The notes: generated by a model from the letters alone, not told the origin. Shown: positions 1 to 9,342, counted from the stretch's first letter. The stretch: DNA of 33,030 nucleotides from CAZITB01 sp964542055 (GCA_964542055.1 CAZITB010000014.1:1-33030), one strand, 5' to 3'. Made by a program: numbers and translations.

Positions 1-660
1 ATCCCTTGCCGACCAGTACAGGCCGTTGTAACGCCTGCCGAATACCGGAACAAACTCGGAATAGATAGGCTGAAAAATTGATCCGCTTCCGTAAAGGGCA
101 AGGTCAAGTTCGAGCGGGTCCTTATCGGGCAAACCATCGCGATTGAATATGCAGCGTCTGCCGGTAAAGTGGCGGTATCCGTTGGGGATTCCGGTCCTGT
201 CTTCACTGGCGATATCTTCATAATCGTCGTAGCTTCGAGCGAACTGGCCGTAAACAGGGCAGCATCGATCGACCAGCCATCGCGTACCGGCAACTGTGAC
301 CATTATAGATTCTGTCGCTTTCTGGCCGGTACTCCCGCCATTGAAATGGGCGCGAAGGTTCGTCACAAAACCCTGGAACAAAATATCTTCTTCTGCCGTT
401 TCGATCCTGATACAATCGCCAAAGCCAAAGCCCAGCGAATCGTTCCATCTTCTACCCTGCAGTTCGATTGTCGCATAAGAAGGTTTGGGCCCGTCGTTAT
501 GAACTATCTTTTTGACCTTGGCATCCCAGACCAGAGTCCATTTAGTATTGGAAGCCTTTGGCTTAAAGTCATCCGAGCGGTTGCCTGCCTGAACGTTGAT
601 GTATTTGACGACCGGATCGATCGCGTCAAATGAAATCTTTTTTAAATGCTGATCAGCCAT
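1..660 (-). CDS. Phage-tail-like structural protein, 5'-complete but cut by the window start
   Basis: An open frame of 220 codons with no stop runs from ATG at 660 down to base 1, so the C-terminus lies outside the window. The start overlaps the last 8 bases of the upstream 134-aa gene, the usual sign of translational coupling. The protein begins MADQHLKKISFDAIDPVVKY and has a beta-rich, aromatic-rich composition, with segments such as WTLVWDAKVKKI and YATIELQGRRW. It has no signal peptide or membrane segment. Its place after a tape-measure-like gene and a small Dit-like gene suggests a baseplate hub or tail-associated protein. That role is inferred from gene order and style only; I recognise no diagnostic motif. 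Confidence 0.6.
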   Translation of the reverse strand, partial: MADQHLKKISFDAIDPVVKYINVQAGNRSDDFKPKASNTKWTLVWDAKVKKIVHNDGPKPSYATIELQGRRWNDSLGFGFGDCIRIETAEEDILFQGFVTNLRAHFNGGSTGQKATESIMVTVAGTRWLVDRCCPVYGQFARSYDDYEDIASEDRTGIPNGYRHFTGRRCIFNRDGLPDKDPLELDLALYGSGSIFQPIYSEFVPVFGRRYNGLYWSARD

Positions 661-1057
661 TTAACAGCCTCCCTGTCGCTATGAACCGAACCATGCACGC
701 GCCGCCGGCGGTCAGCTGAAAATAGTTATTACTGGAATCTTTTATGATCTTAAAATCGTCCCAGACAACATCGTAATAGGTCTGGCCGGCAAATGAAAAA
801 TCTTCCTCTTCGGTTGCCCGCATGATCGTGTCGATATCATCGATAATATCCTGCAGAGAACCGCGAGCGGTATTGTAATTTGACGACGATGATCCACGCA
901 GCAGACCTGTCACTACCAGCGGACGGCCCCTGTGGCCCATCGACCTGCTCACAAGCCCGTTTGCTCCTGCAAAGGAGCGGTACTGCCGGTCGATCTTGCG
1001 AGGCTCGGCAAGAACGTTTATCTCATTACCAAAAATGCTAGTTAGATCGGTAGCCAT
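653..1057 (-). CDS. Small phage-tail-like protein (possible distal tail protein)
   Basis: This 134-aa soluble protein starts directly after the stop of the 311-aa gene (TAAATG) and overlaps the next start by 8 bp, so the genes form one translational unit. It reads as one compact beta-rich domain: RPLVVTGLLRGSS near residue 45, an acidic helix around DIIDDIDTIMRATEEED, then FSFAGQTYYDVVWDDFKII and a C-terminal strand pair. Small proteins of this size between a tape-measure gene and a hub gene are often distal tail or adaptor proteins. I infer the role from position and cannot name a family. No cysteine cluster, signal peptide or enzyme motif is visible. Confidence 0.6.
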   Translation of the reverse strand: MATDLTSIFGNEINVLAEPRKIDRQYRSFAGANGLVSRSMGHRGRPLVVTGLLRGSSSSNYNTARGSLQDIIDDIDTIMRATEEEDFSFAGQTYYDVVWDDFKIIKDSSNNYFQLTAGGACMVRFIATGRLLNG

Positions 1058-1993
1058 TTAAAATTCGTCCTGTGAAAAACGTTGGGTTTCGACATTATTC
1101 TGATCGAAGTTATTTACTGTATCGCTGTGATAATGCAGATGCACCGGCGTCGGTGTAGTCTGGTTAAACTGCCCCATCACATCATCGACCTGCTGGTAAG
1201 TTTCACGAGTAGCCTTTTCGGCCCAGCCATCAAAAAAACCGGCACCTGGTGTTTTAAGACGATCCAGCTGGAGTTTGACCCGGCTCATCTGCTCGACAAC
1301 AGGCCTTCTTCGTTCCGGATAAGAGTAGGACCTAAAGTACATCTCTCGCAAAGTGCCCATCATATCTTCAAGAGCCATGATATAAGGCTCGATCGAGTCG
1401 GCCTGCGAAAAAGCATCTTTGCCCTCTGCTGCAAGTCCTTTGTGGCGGACCTTGATAGTATCAATATAATTTTGCCAGTCGGCATATTTGCTGCCAAGGT
1501 CAACGCCCTGAATATTTTGAAGTCCCTGAACTGACCTTGACCCGGCAAGCGGAGACTTTATATACGTTTCAATAAATTGCTGCGTATCTTCGGCCGATGC
1601 CCCGGCGATCGATTCCCTGGTAGAGGCGATAACTGAAACCTGCGCGCCGTCAAAGAACAGTCGCTCGGTCTGGATGCCCTCGCCGGGATGTTGACCGTTT
1701 AATGCAGTGATCACCAGGTCATGGATCATCGCCACGCCCAGCTTGTTTGCCGAACCTATCCTCGCCTCTTCTAAATTTTTGCCCGACTGGCCCACGGCGA
1801 TTGCGATAATAAACGACTGGCGAAGATCAAACGGCCCCGGGCACTTTTTCCATATTGCGGTAACATCGGCAGGGGGTTTCTTTGGCGGATCGATCCTGAA
1901 AATCTTATCGCAGTTAGAACACTTTGCTTTTTTGCCAACACTTGAATCTGGAACATTGAATCTTGCCGTACATTTGGGACAGATAATTTTCAT
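1058..1993 (-). CDS. MJ0042-type zinc-ribbon protein, phage tail region
   Basis: This 311-aa protein opens with a zinc ribbon: CPKC at residues 5-8 and CSNC at 25-28, spaced as in MJ0042-type ribbons common in planctomycetes. A basic/proline linker follows, then a mostly helical region (about 60-270) and a tail rich in H, T, P and N (TPTPVHLHYHSD) that resembles tape-measure C-termini. The start is ATG at 1993, with an AAGGGAAG ribosome site, and it overlaps the preceding small ORF stop by ATGA. The stop abuts the next gene. The likely role is a tail or assembly protein whose N-terminus was replaced by, or fused to, a zinc ribbon. At 311 residues it is short for a tape measure. The gene call is firm; the function is a weak inference. 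Confidence 0.6.
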   Translation of the reverse strand: MKIICPKCTARFNVPDSSVGKKAKCSNCDKIFRIDPPKKPPADVTAIWKKCPGPFDLRQSFIIAIAVGQSGKNLEEARIGSANKLGVAMIHDLVITALNGQHPGEGIQTERLFFDGAQVSVIASTRESIAGASAEDTQQFIETYIKSPLAGSRSVQGLQNIQGVDLGSKYADWQNYIDTIKVRHKGLAAEGKDAFSQADSIEPYIMALEDMMGTLREMYFRSYSYPERRRPVVEQMSRVKLQLDRLKTPGAGFFDGWAEKATRETYQQVDDVMGQFNQTTPTPVHLHYHSDTVNNFDQNNVETQRFSQDEF

Positions 1994-2100
1994 TTGGCTT
2001 CCCTTTTTTCTTCGGGATCATCTGGGCCGAGTGCTTTGCGCAGGTTTGTCATTTGCCGCTGCTCCTGGGGTGACAATGTTTTCCAGACTTCATGAGGCAT
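1991..2100 (-). CDS. Short ORF upstream of the zinc-ribbon gene (36 aa)
   Basis: A short frame begins MPHEVWKTLSPQEQRQMTNL, is highly charged, and ends EEKREAK with its TGA overlapping the next ATG (ATGA). The frame stays open about 40 codons further upstream, to a stop near 2197, without another ATG, so a non-ATG start is possible. The ATG at 2100 has no clear Shine-Dalgarno sequence. The tight coupling to the following gene argues that it is translated. It may be a small tail chaperone-like protein or the remaining end of a truncated gene; no family is recognised. Confidence 0.35.
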
Positions 2101-2364
2101 TTGGCAAGCTGTTGTTTTGATATTTTCACGCTGTTTTCTGTAGTTATCCGCTGCTAATAAATCAAATTCAAAGCGGAGCGGACTAAAAGAAATTCATTAA
2201 AAGAGGCTATAACTTTTCAGAAAATCTGCTGGAGGAATGGATTTAACTGCCATTAGCCAAGCTAAACTAAAATCGCATTAAAGCCCCCATTTTGGCTGTG
2301 AATATCAAGCTTTTTAAGGCATAATGGGTTTTGACTTAAATTGGGCGGCAATTCCGCTAATGTC
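2101..2364. other. Intergenic region between phage-like block and activase gene
   Basis: No convincing gene is visible. It marks the upstream edge of the minus-strand phage-like block and the downstream side of the large activase gene. Two weak hairpins occur (GCGG/CCGC near 2342-2354 and AGCC/GGCT near 2282-2296), but neither has a convincing U-tract, so no terminator is called. No integrase, att-like repeat or tRNA is seen at this edge. Confidence 0.4.
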
Positions 2365-5300
2365 CTAAACTTTTGCGTATTTCTTTTGCTTTAATATTTT
2401 ATTTTTCTGATAGCATTGTTCTTTGAATACCGCGATTTTGGAATCCAGGTTTTCATTTGTTGAATCGCCGAAAAATGCATGAATAATCGGGAAGATAATG
2501 TCCGGTTTAGTCTTTCGCAATCGAGTTTCCATCGCATCTATCTTTGCTGCGGCTACCCCTTCCTGCATACAAGTAAAAGGTGCCACATGAAAAATGCCGG
2601 AAATGTAAGCATCCCCTTTTGCAACGTTCAAATCATGCAAAAAGTCATACGCAATTCCAATGCTCAAAATCGCTTCGCCCTCTATATCCCCATGAAATTC
2701 ATAAGCCCGCTCAAGGGTCTCAACAGTCCTGGCAGGGTTCGCACTGAAATACCTGTCACCAAGTATTTTCTGGAAAGGTTTAGCTATCTCATTTTCTATG
2801 CGATCGATATATTTTTCCCTCAGGAGAGCTTTGGCGAGATTTTGCGTTTCATTCGAAATTTCAACAAAGTTGAAAGTTTTGAGTCCTAACCCCACATTTT
2901 TCTTGGTATTTCGTTTTTTCATCTCATTGACATAGTGCAGCCAGTCGCTCAAAGGATCTCTTACAACTTCGAGCCCATTTTTCTCAAGCTGCAAAACCAC
3001 ATAGTTTGTATATGGGTCATATTGCCTCATATAAACCTCACCCATATAAAGCACCAGCGGAAACCTTTGTTTGCTTGAATTGAATCTTGTCTCAAAGAGA
3101 CTTACAGTATCTTGTCCCCATTCGACCAAATCTTTTGTTCTTGCCCCATTTTCTATTATCTTTCTCAGAGCCGTAAATCTATTTTGCTTTAATTGTTCCA
3201 CTTCAGATTTATTTTCGACATAAGGACGGTATCTTAACGTCAGATCTTCCAGCAGATCAGATGCTTTGATAGATTTCAAACTCATTTTTTGGAATTTGAT
3301 CTTGTCGAATGAATTCAAACATGGGATATCATCATAGTTAGTCGCTGCAGAAGGGGTGATCAGGGGGATTGCTTCTAAACCTTGATGATGCATAAATTCC
3401 TTAAGAACTTCTTTATATTTGCCGAACCTGCAGGGCCCACTGGCAGTAGGCAAAGCTATCAAATAGTTATTGATCACATGATCTTTACCTTTTTCAATTA
3501 TTTGTTCCTTTAGAAAACCCAGTGTATCACCCACTACACCCTTCAACGGATAACAAACTTCCGAATGAATGTGGCTCTCTGCCAGCTCACTTCCAAACCT
3601 TGTGTTTGTAGGAAGAACATCGGTTTTCATCCCAAAATGTTTCATAGCTGAAGCTATCATGTAACTGCCATTACCCATAAAAGGCATCAGCCATGTTCTG
3701 TTGCGGTAATCATTTTTATGACTTTTTCTTGGTAGAATTTTTCTATTTCGCGAAAGTGTATTATTTTCCAGCCGGCTAATGATCCTATTATGAGCTTCTA
3801 TTCTGGTCATGAAAGGAGCGTTGTTGGTCTGCGCATCGGTCAACAAAACAAGCAGCGGCTTACCGGCATTTTGATGTATTTTTTCTTCCTGGTAAACTTT
3901 TGTGCTGTCCGGACCGCAGGCAAAATTCATCATCCGAATCCCGTAAAGGTTGTCATGGTTCGCGACGTACAAATTGGCTTGAATGATTTTTACACTTTCT
4001 ACCCAGTATTCATTTTCAGCAACAGTATCGATGGGAAGATCCTTGAACTTATGCTCTAAGAAAATCTGCGGAATATAGTTCAAGCCATCGATCTGTGAAA
4101 ACATTTCCCCTGACTCAGAACTCGCCTGCGGGTCAAGTAAAACATAATCTCGGCCAATTCCCACATAAGCGTTCTGGCCGTTGTCTTCGATTTTTTTAAG
4201 GAACTTGTCACCTTCGCAGAATAGTTCATTTTTAAATTCTTCTTCAGCTTCAAAGGCATAGTTTATTGCATTTCTTATTTTCTTGTTTGGGATATTCAAT
4301 CCCAGCCTGTTAAACTCTTTTCTGAAAGAATCGATCAAAAGTTCCACCTTGCCAAAATGCAATATGGGATTGATCTGTTTATTTTTGTCCAGCGACAAAA
4401 CATCATTCAGAATATAAGCTTCGGATTCTGTATAAACACAATACTTCAAAAGCGGGGGAGTGCTTTGTTTGTAATCTATAAAACTTGGATTGAACAAGTA
4501 TTCAACATTTTCATCATCAAACAAAACCGTTGCATGTCCAGTGGCCAATTTTCTGGCTATACAAAACTCAGTCTTGGAATTTTCAACACCTATGTTTGCT
4601 ATCTCCTTGTCACTTTTGGGCGATAGCACAGGACAAAAGCCGAGCTTGCTCAAAAAAGCCCCAGACCAGATGCCTTTTTCACTAAGCGTTGAAAGGCTTC
4701 GCTTGATACCTACAGTTTTGTTTTTATCTTTTCCAGATAGACCCTTTAAATCATCCAATAAGCAGCCCTGTTTTTTGAAGTGTTTTTCAAATATCTTATG
4801 ATACTTATTTACGTAATTCACATTCTTATTAACATGTTTTTCAAAGTTCCCAACCGGGCAAAAGCCTCCCGATATTATCTGATCGTCTCCAATGTGAAAA
4901 ATTTCTAACTGGCAATCCCTCATCCCGCAGGATTTTTCTTTAACCAGTTTCTTACATGATATCCTCTGTTTCTTAAAAGGCATACTAACCAAGCCCCACC
5001 CTCTAAAAGCAGACGCATATTGTTTACCGCCTTTTTTAATCTCTTTGATATTTTCGATAACATCTAAAGCTTGTCCCCACGCACCGAAAATTTCTCTATG
5101 CGGATAAGCCTCGACATCTTGATTTGTAACTTGCGCAAGTGCCGCAAGAAAAGCCTTGCCCAATGGCGGTCCGCCCTGAGCCGAGCATTTTTTCCCGATC
5201 TGCTGATTTCCCCCGACGAACTTATAAAAGTAACTTGCCGCGGTCGCCCTTAATATCGCAGCTGCTATTTCTTCCTTTGTAAATCCTTCCGCGATAAGCC

Positions 5301-6948
5301 TTGTTTCGTCCACTTCCATAAACACGCCGCAGGTCGAATCGATTATCGGTACCCTCTGAGCCTTTAATGCATATTCCTGAAGCGTATTTGTTACATTTAA
5401 GTTGATAAAATCCGCCATATTTTCAAGAGTTTGACCTGAACCTGCCTGACAGCTGTAATTCATTTTAGCTTGCTCGATGGTGCCGTTTTGACCAAACCTC
5501 GTATATTTCATATCCTGGCCGCCGATTTCGAAAATAGTATCGACTTGCGAATCATAATATTTGATCCCGAGAGCATGGCAGGTAATTTCGTCAGTTATTT
5601 TATCAGTAACTTGCTTTCCTTGTTCTTTCAACTCAACAGTTTTTTTACGATCGATCAAAATCTTTTCATAAAGCCCTCTGGCAGAACCCGTAGCACCAAC
5701 CCCCATGATCCGCACTTTATCTTTATACTTACTTAAATATCTGATTACATCCTTTAAAGATTTTTCAGGATCACCAGATGTTTTAATATAAATCTTATCT
5801 AAAAGCCTGCCAGTTTTCACTTCGACCAATACCCCCTTGGTTGTGGTACTGCCTCCGTCAAATCCAAGCACAACTTCTACATTATCACTTAGCTCAGGGC
5901 ACAACTGGCCGTTTCTTATATGAACCTTATCAAGCGATTCAAAAAGCGGTCCGGCAAACTGTCTTTTTCCCCTGGCATAAGCAGATATCTTATCAAGATC
6001 ATCAAATGAAAATACAAAAGTGTTGTCCTGTTCTATCGCCTCTGATGCCGCTCCTATGGCTGCTATATTGTTATAATTGGCAGGTCTTTCAATAGAAACC
6101 CCAAGCAGGTTTTCTAAACTTCTCTTGATAAAATCATTGCGAAGTACGCCACCTGTTGCAATTGCGCAGTTGGCGCCATCCAAAGCACTGAACTGTCTAG
6201 AACCCAGGACATCGATCTTATAATTTCTCGCAACTGTCTTAAAAAGTCCGCCTAAATTATCTTCCCTGCCAATACCTTCATTTTGCCTGTGAATCAGATC
6301 CGATTGAATGACGATACCGCACCTTGCCAGAAATTCACGAGGATCGTGGGATTTCTCCGCCTCATTTTCTGCCATTTGAAATATATCTTCCAAACGACTT
6401 TGTAACAGTTTTCTATTATTAGAATTTGCACCCTCTGCCTCAATTGGTACCGGAACATTTCCTGACAAATCCAAATCATTGATTTGCCAGTTAAAAAGTC
6501 TCCTACATTGCTTTTCCAGCAACATCCCTGTTCCCCCACCACACTTGGTTCCGGCTTTCCATTCCTGAATGATCATTTTATTATCAACTTTTTCCAGGTT
6601 GAAAAAATACGAATTGACCGCTCCGATATGAAAAATATACTTCGCATCAGGTTTTATGATCTCTGCCCCTTTTGGAATAGCCACGCTGTCGAAAACGTAA
6701 ACAGAATCTTTCAAAACCTCCTTGTAAAAGTCCGCACAAATACCTGTAAAAGCGGTACTCCTGATTTGATTAACGCCGATTTTCTCATTGATGTCCTGCC
6801 ATGCTTCTTTTATCACCGCGACCGGGTCGGCAAAATGCACCATCGGCTCAGGAGAATAAACCACTTCCCTGTCGTCGTTCAAAACCGCAAAATGCAAACA
6901 ACTGCTTCCAATATCGAAGCCGACAAAATACTCTCGATCTTCAGCCAT
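2365..6948 (-). CDS. Giant acyl-CoA dehydratase activase / DUF2229 / HgdB-like fusion
   Basis: This 1527-aa cytoplasmic protein belongs to the BadF/BadG/BcrA/BcrD (HgdC) ATPase superfamily. Two ASKHA ATPase modules stand in tandem. The first has phosphate loop VGFDIGSSC (9-17) and CGGGTG with C136 and C210. The second has LGFDGGSTTTKG (361-372), EIGGQD (474-479), C500 in NYSCQAGSG and C540 in STCGVF. These paired cysteines are the expected ligands of a bridging [4Fe-4S] cluster. A cysteine-rich linker (C665, C674, C679, C697) leads into a DUF2229 region, then an HgdB-like part with ACGPDSTKVY, HSEVCYPLKG and SGPCRFGKY. Known relatives use ATP to push low-potential electrons into dehydratases, benzoyl-CoA reductase or double-cubane cluster proteins. 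The substrate here is unknown. It is monocistronic, and GGAGAGG precedes the ATG. The family call is strong; the reaction is not known. Confidence 0.9.
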   Translation of the reverse strand: MAEDREYFVGFDIGSSCLHFAVLNDDREVVYSPEPMVHFADPVAVIKEAWQDINEKIGVNQIRSTAFTGICADFYKEVLKDSVYVFDSVAIPKGAEIIKPDAKYIFHIGAVNSYFFNLEKVDNKMIIQEWKAGTKCGGGTGMLLEKQCRRLFNWQINDLDLSGNVPVPIEAEGANSNNRKLLQSRLEDIFQMAENEAEKSHDPREFLARCGIVIQSDLIHRQNEGIGREDNLGGLFKTVARNYKIDVLGSRQFSALDGANCAIATGGVLRNDFIKRSLENLLGVSIERPANYNNIAAIGAASEAIEQDNTFVFSFDDLDKISAYARGKRQFAGPLFESLDKVHIRNGQLCPELSDNVEVVLGFDGGSTTTKGVLVEVKTGRLLDKIYIKTSGDPEKSLKDVIRYLSKYKDKVRIMGVGATGSARGLYEKILIDRKKTVELKEQGKQVTDKITDEITCHALGIKYYDSQVDTIFEIGGQDMKYTRFGQNGTIEQAKMNYSCQAGSGQTLENMADFINLNVTNTLQEYALKAQRVPIIDSTCGVFMEVDETRLIAEGFTKEEIAAAILRATAASYFYKFVGGNQQIGKKCSAQGGPPLGKAFLAALAQVTNQDVEAYPHREIFGAWGQALDVIENIKEIKKGGKQYASAFRGWGLVSMPFKKQRISCKKLVKEKSCGMRDCQLEIFHIGDDQIISGGFCPVGNFEKHVNKNVNYVNKYHKIFEKHFKKQGCLLDDLKGLSGKDKNKTVGIKRSLSTLSEKGIWSGAFLSKLGFCPVLSPKSDKEIANIGVENSKTEFCIARKLATGHATVLFDDENVEYLFNPSFIDYKQSTPPLLKYCVYTESEAYILNDVLSLDKNKQINPILHFGKVELLIDSFRKEFNRLGLNIPNKKIRNAINYAFEAEEEFKNELFCEGDKFLKKIEDNGQNAYVGIGRDYVLLDPQASSESGEMFSQIDGLNYIPQIFLEHKFKDLPIDTVAENEYWVESVKIIQANLYVANHDNLYGIRMMNFACGPDSTKVYQEEKIHQNAGKPLLVLLTDAQTNNAPFMTRIEAHNRIISRLENNTLSRNRKILPRKSHKNDYRNRTWLMPFMGNGSYMIASAMKHFGMKTDVLPTNTRFGSELAESHIHSEVCYPLKGVVGDTLGFLKEQIIEKGKDHVINNYLIALPTASGPCRFGKYKEVLKEFMHHQGLEAIPLITPSAATNYDDIPCLNSFDKIKFQKMSLKSIKASDLLEDLTLRYRPYVENKSEVEQLKQNRFTALRKIIENGARTKDLVEWGQDTVSLFETRFNSSKQRFPLVLYMGEVYMRQYDPYTNYVVLQLEKNGLEVVRDPLSDWLHYVNEMKKRNTKKNVGLGLKTFNFVEISNETQNLAKALLREKYIDRIENEIAKPFQKILGDRYFSANPARTVETLERAYEFHGDIEGEAILSIGIAYDFLHDLNVAKGDAYISGIFHVAPFTCMQEGVAAAKIDAMETRLRKTKPDIIFPIIHAFFGDSTNENLDSKIAVFKEQCYQKNKILKQKKYAKV

Positions 6949-7061
6949 TTCTGTAATTACCTCTCCAAATTATTTCCACAAAACAATTGTTTATATAATA
7001 GTTCCTTTTGGCGGTTTATAACATATTTTTTCAGAAAATTTTATCCGCATCTTCCAAAAAC

Positions 7062-8339
7062 TCAATCTCCTCCAAGAAGCTTTTTAAGAGTTGCCTGAAT
7101 CTGGGGTAAAAGTCTAAGTTCTACCTTTATATCTTCAATACTGCCGCCAACTTCCACGGCAGTTGCTTCTTTTTGAGCAAAAAAAAGCATCTTGTCCAAC
7201 GTTTCAATCCCGGGCAGTTCAATTTCTTTAAGCGGGCGAGTAGATGCCAAAACAACACCCTCAACCGGACTTTGAGAACCAAGCTGCAAGTTTTTAACAA
7301 CTCCTGTGCCTCGCATTTCAACTCCGCGATTGAAATAATAAAATTCAGATATCACAAGCTCAACTCCGCTTAATCGCATACTTACCCGCCCATAACCCTC
7401 AGGCTCAGCCTTGCTCTTCAAATTCAAAACATTATACAGCGTTCCTATAACTTTATTACCAGAAAGATTAGACTCTTCCAACATCAAATCCAATGAGCCG
7501 CTCATATGGTCCATTCCCAAATTCGAAACCACATAACCACTCCCATTTAGCCGTCCTTCAATTTCACCATTTTCTTTCGAAAAAAAATCCTGCGCTTTTT
7601 CAATATTTACATCTTCAAAACTGGTGTTAGCGTAAATAAAATGTTCACCTTTAGGCCTTTTGGAAATTCGAGATTTAATTTTGGCCAAACCATCAAAAAG
7701 AGCCATTTCCATTTTTGTAAAAAGTAATCTATCTGTTCCTACAGCTCCTTCGAAAACGATTTTCTCTGCCCCCATCCGGTCAAATATGTCCCCCTTAAAT
7801 AGAATCTCGGATTCAAAAGATAAAGGCTCGTAAGAACGTTGCATCTGTGAAGGTTTTAATTCAAAAAACCCTGAACAGAGCCCAAAGTTTTCTTGAGCCG
7901 GCGGCCACCACTTTCTCAAATTATTTAAATTTACATTCTCCCATTTGATACTTATAAGCGTTTTGGACCAGAGGCCTTTTTCTATAAATACGTCACCTTC
8001 AAAAGTCCCTCCAAATAAATCACCTCTGATCTTTTCGAACTTAATGGATTTTTCACTATTTATTACAACTGCTTGGACCGACCCGAAGTAAGGGTCCTCG
8101 AGCAAAACATGAAAAGAAAGCCCATCGGGCAGTTGTTTGTATTCGTAAATTACCACATTCACATCCAGGGCTTCGAACACATCGATGCTATCACCATCTG
8201 GAGACAGGCTTATTGAAAAGTTCTCGGCAAAAATTGATAGTATCCTGTTCTCTTCATCTCTGGAACTGGCAGTAGCCGGTGATAGAAATATCCCAACAGT
8301 TAAAAACAAATAAAAAAATGCAAATATCTTTTTCATCAT
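7062..8339 (-). CDS. AsmA-like exported protein
   Basis: The protein is 425 aa from ATG 8339 (a second ATG follows directly at 8336). I reject the longer frame to 8495 because it would overlap the upstream gene by 149 bp, while the 8339 start is followed at once by a clear signal peptide (MMKKIFAFFYLFLTVGIFL, then SPATAS). The rest is beta-strand-rich and lacks cysteines typical of enzymes. The C-terminal third (LSGNKVIGTLYNVLNL, GRVSMRLSGVELVISEFY, MRGTGVVKNL) resembles the C-terminal repeat domain of AsmA/DUF3971-type envelope proteins, which move or organise lipids between membranes. Only 7 bp separate it from the upstream lipoprotein gene, so the two are probably co-transcribed and act together in the envelope. 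Confidence 0.7.
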   Translation of the reverse strand: MMKKIFAFFYLFLTVGIFLSPATASSRDEENRILSIFAENFSISLSPDGDSIDVFEALDVNVVIYEYKQLPDGLSFHVLLEDPYFGSVQAVVINSEKSIKFEKIRGDLFGGTFEGDVFIEKGLWSKTLISIKWENVNLNNLRKWWPPAQENFGLCSGFFELKPSQMQRSYEPLSFESEILFKGDIFDRMGAEKIVFEGAVGTDRLLFTKMEMALFDGLAKIKSRISKRPKGEHFIYANTSFEDVNIEKAQDFFSKENGEIEGRLNGSGYVVSNLGMDHMSGSLDLMLEESNLSGNKVIGTLYNVLNLKSKAEPEGYGRVSMRLSGVELVISEFYYFNRGVEMRGTGVVKNLQLGSQSPVEGVVLASTRPLKEIELPGIETLDKMLFFAQKEATAVEVGGSIEDIKVELRLLPQIQATLKKLLGGD

Positions 8340-8346
8340 AAGAAGA

Positions 8347-9000
8347 TCACTCAATAGGTTCTGTTTTTGTTGGAATAATATTTCCAATTGTCCTGGGGCC
8401 GAAACCGAATATCCACCAGTCCTCGCGGTATGCCCTTCCATTTTTAGGACCTTCACTGGCCACGATCTCGCCGGTATCTTTCCAGTAAGCAACATAAGCT
8501 AAACTGGCAAAAGAAATTTGCTTTCTATTTTTGGTTATTGCAAGTTCAGGACTTATAAGAGTTGATAGAGCCGCGCTATCGGCACCAGCAACAGCGGCAG
8601 AACCCGCCGGAGCCGATATTGACGGAACACCAACCAGCTTTTCATATTGATCTATCCCTACACCGCCGCTGCGAATTTCAAGTATGATCTCGGCATTTTC
8701 AGGATCCTTAGATAGCTGTGCGCCGGCCTGGAATAACTCTGCCCTGAACGCACCCAGCACATAGTCCCTGTTGGCAGGTTCAAAATATGTACTATCGACA
8801 AAAACGTATCTCCCAAATAGTGGATCAAACGAAAAACCCTCGATAGCCTCTTCAGCGGCTTGTGAAAGCAGAAATTGTTCGGTTGCTGACCGGAGTGGGC
8901 TTGTCACACGAACATCCGCACAACCGGCAAACATAACAAAAGAGACGATCAAAATGCTTATAATTATACTGTTATAATTTTTTATTTTAAATGCTCTCAT
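8347..9000 (-). CDS. Lipoprotein, DUF6655-like
   Basis: This 217-aa protein has a basic N-terminus, a hydrophobic segment (about 11-24) and lipobox FAGC with C27 as the expected lipidated cysteine. The mature part starts CADVRVTSPLRSATEQFLLS, which fits the planctomycete DUF6655 lipoproteins as I remember them; this needs a profile search. Middle positions contain an alanine/serine-rich stretch and the C-terminus has REDWWIFGFGP. It is the first gene of a two-gene minus-strand unit with the AsmA-like protein. Its promoter must lie in the AT-rich 9001-9120 region, where several TATAAT-like strings occur but no clear pair can be chosen. Confidence 0.75.
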   Translation of the reverse strand: MRAFKIKNYNSIIISILIVSFVMFAGCADVRVTSPLRSATEQFLLSQAAEEAIEGFSFDPLFGRYVFVDSTYFEPANRDYVLGAFRAELFQAGAQLSKDPENAEIILEIRSGGVGIDQYEKLVGVPSISAPAGSAAVAGADSAALSTLISPELAITKNRKQISFASLAYVAYWKDTGEIVASEGPKNGRAYREDWWIFGFGPRTIGNIIPTKTEPIE

Positions 9001-9235
9001 AAAGTGGTTATTTTGGTTTTTTTGTCCCTGATATTTCGAAGTGCTTTTCCATCTTTCAGAAAATACTCATATTATCCGTAATATAATATACCATATTCAT
9101 TCTAAAAAGACACTGTTTTTCTGAAATAAGGAAATTTCTCAATGTTAATAAGCAAATGACTTTGGCTTTTAATATTATCTATATTCCATGGTTATTATTG
9201 TCTTTTTTGTAAAAACGTCAATCACAAATTAAGGG

Positions 9236-9263
9236 TTGCATGATTAGACCATATATGTATAAT
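9236..9263 (+). promoter_or_regulatory. Sigma70-type promoter of fabH
   Basis: TTGCAT (9236-9241), a 16-bp spacer and a perfect TATAAT (9258-9263) are visible. Transcription should start near 9270, giving a leader of about 70 nt before the fabH start. The rest of the 342-bp divergent region (9001-9342) is AT-rich and shows no gene. Confidence 0.6.
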
Positions 9264-9342
9264 ACTGCGAATTTTAAACGGAAACAAATTCGCAAGGGCT
9301 ATTGTCCTTCGTTCTTAACAATACATAAACTGGTGAATAGTT

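Noticed and set aside
169..633. 154-aa plus-strand ORF
   Set aside because: It is antisense to the coupled phage-tail-like minus-strand gene, which is open over all of 1-660.
1707..2120. 137-aa plus-strand ORF
   Set aside because: It is a shadow of the zinc-ribbon gene on the minus strand, where the CxxC pairs are clear.
7062..8495. Longer 477-aa form of the AsmA-like protein
   Set aside because: It would overlap the lipoprotein gene by 149 bp, and the signal peptide starts at the internal methionine at 8339.
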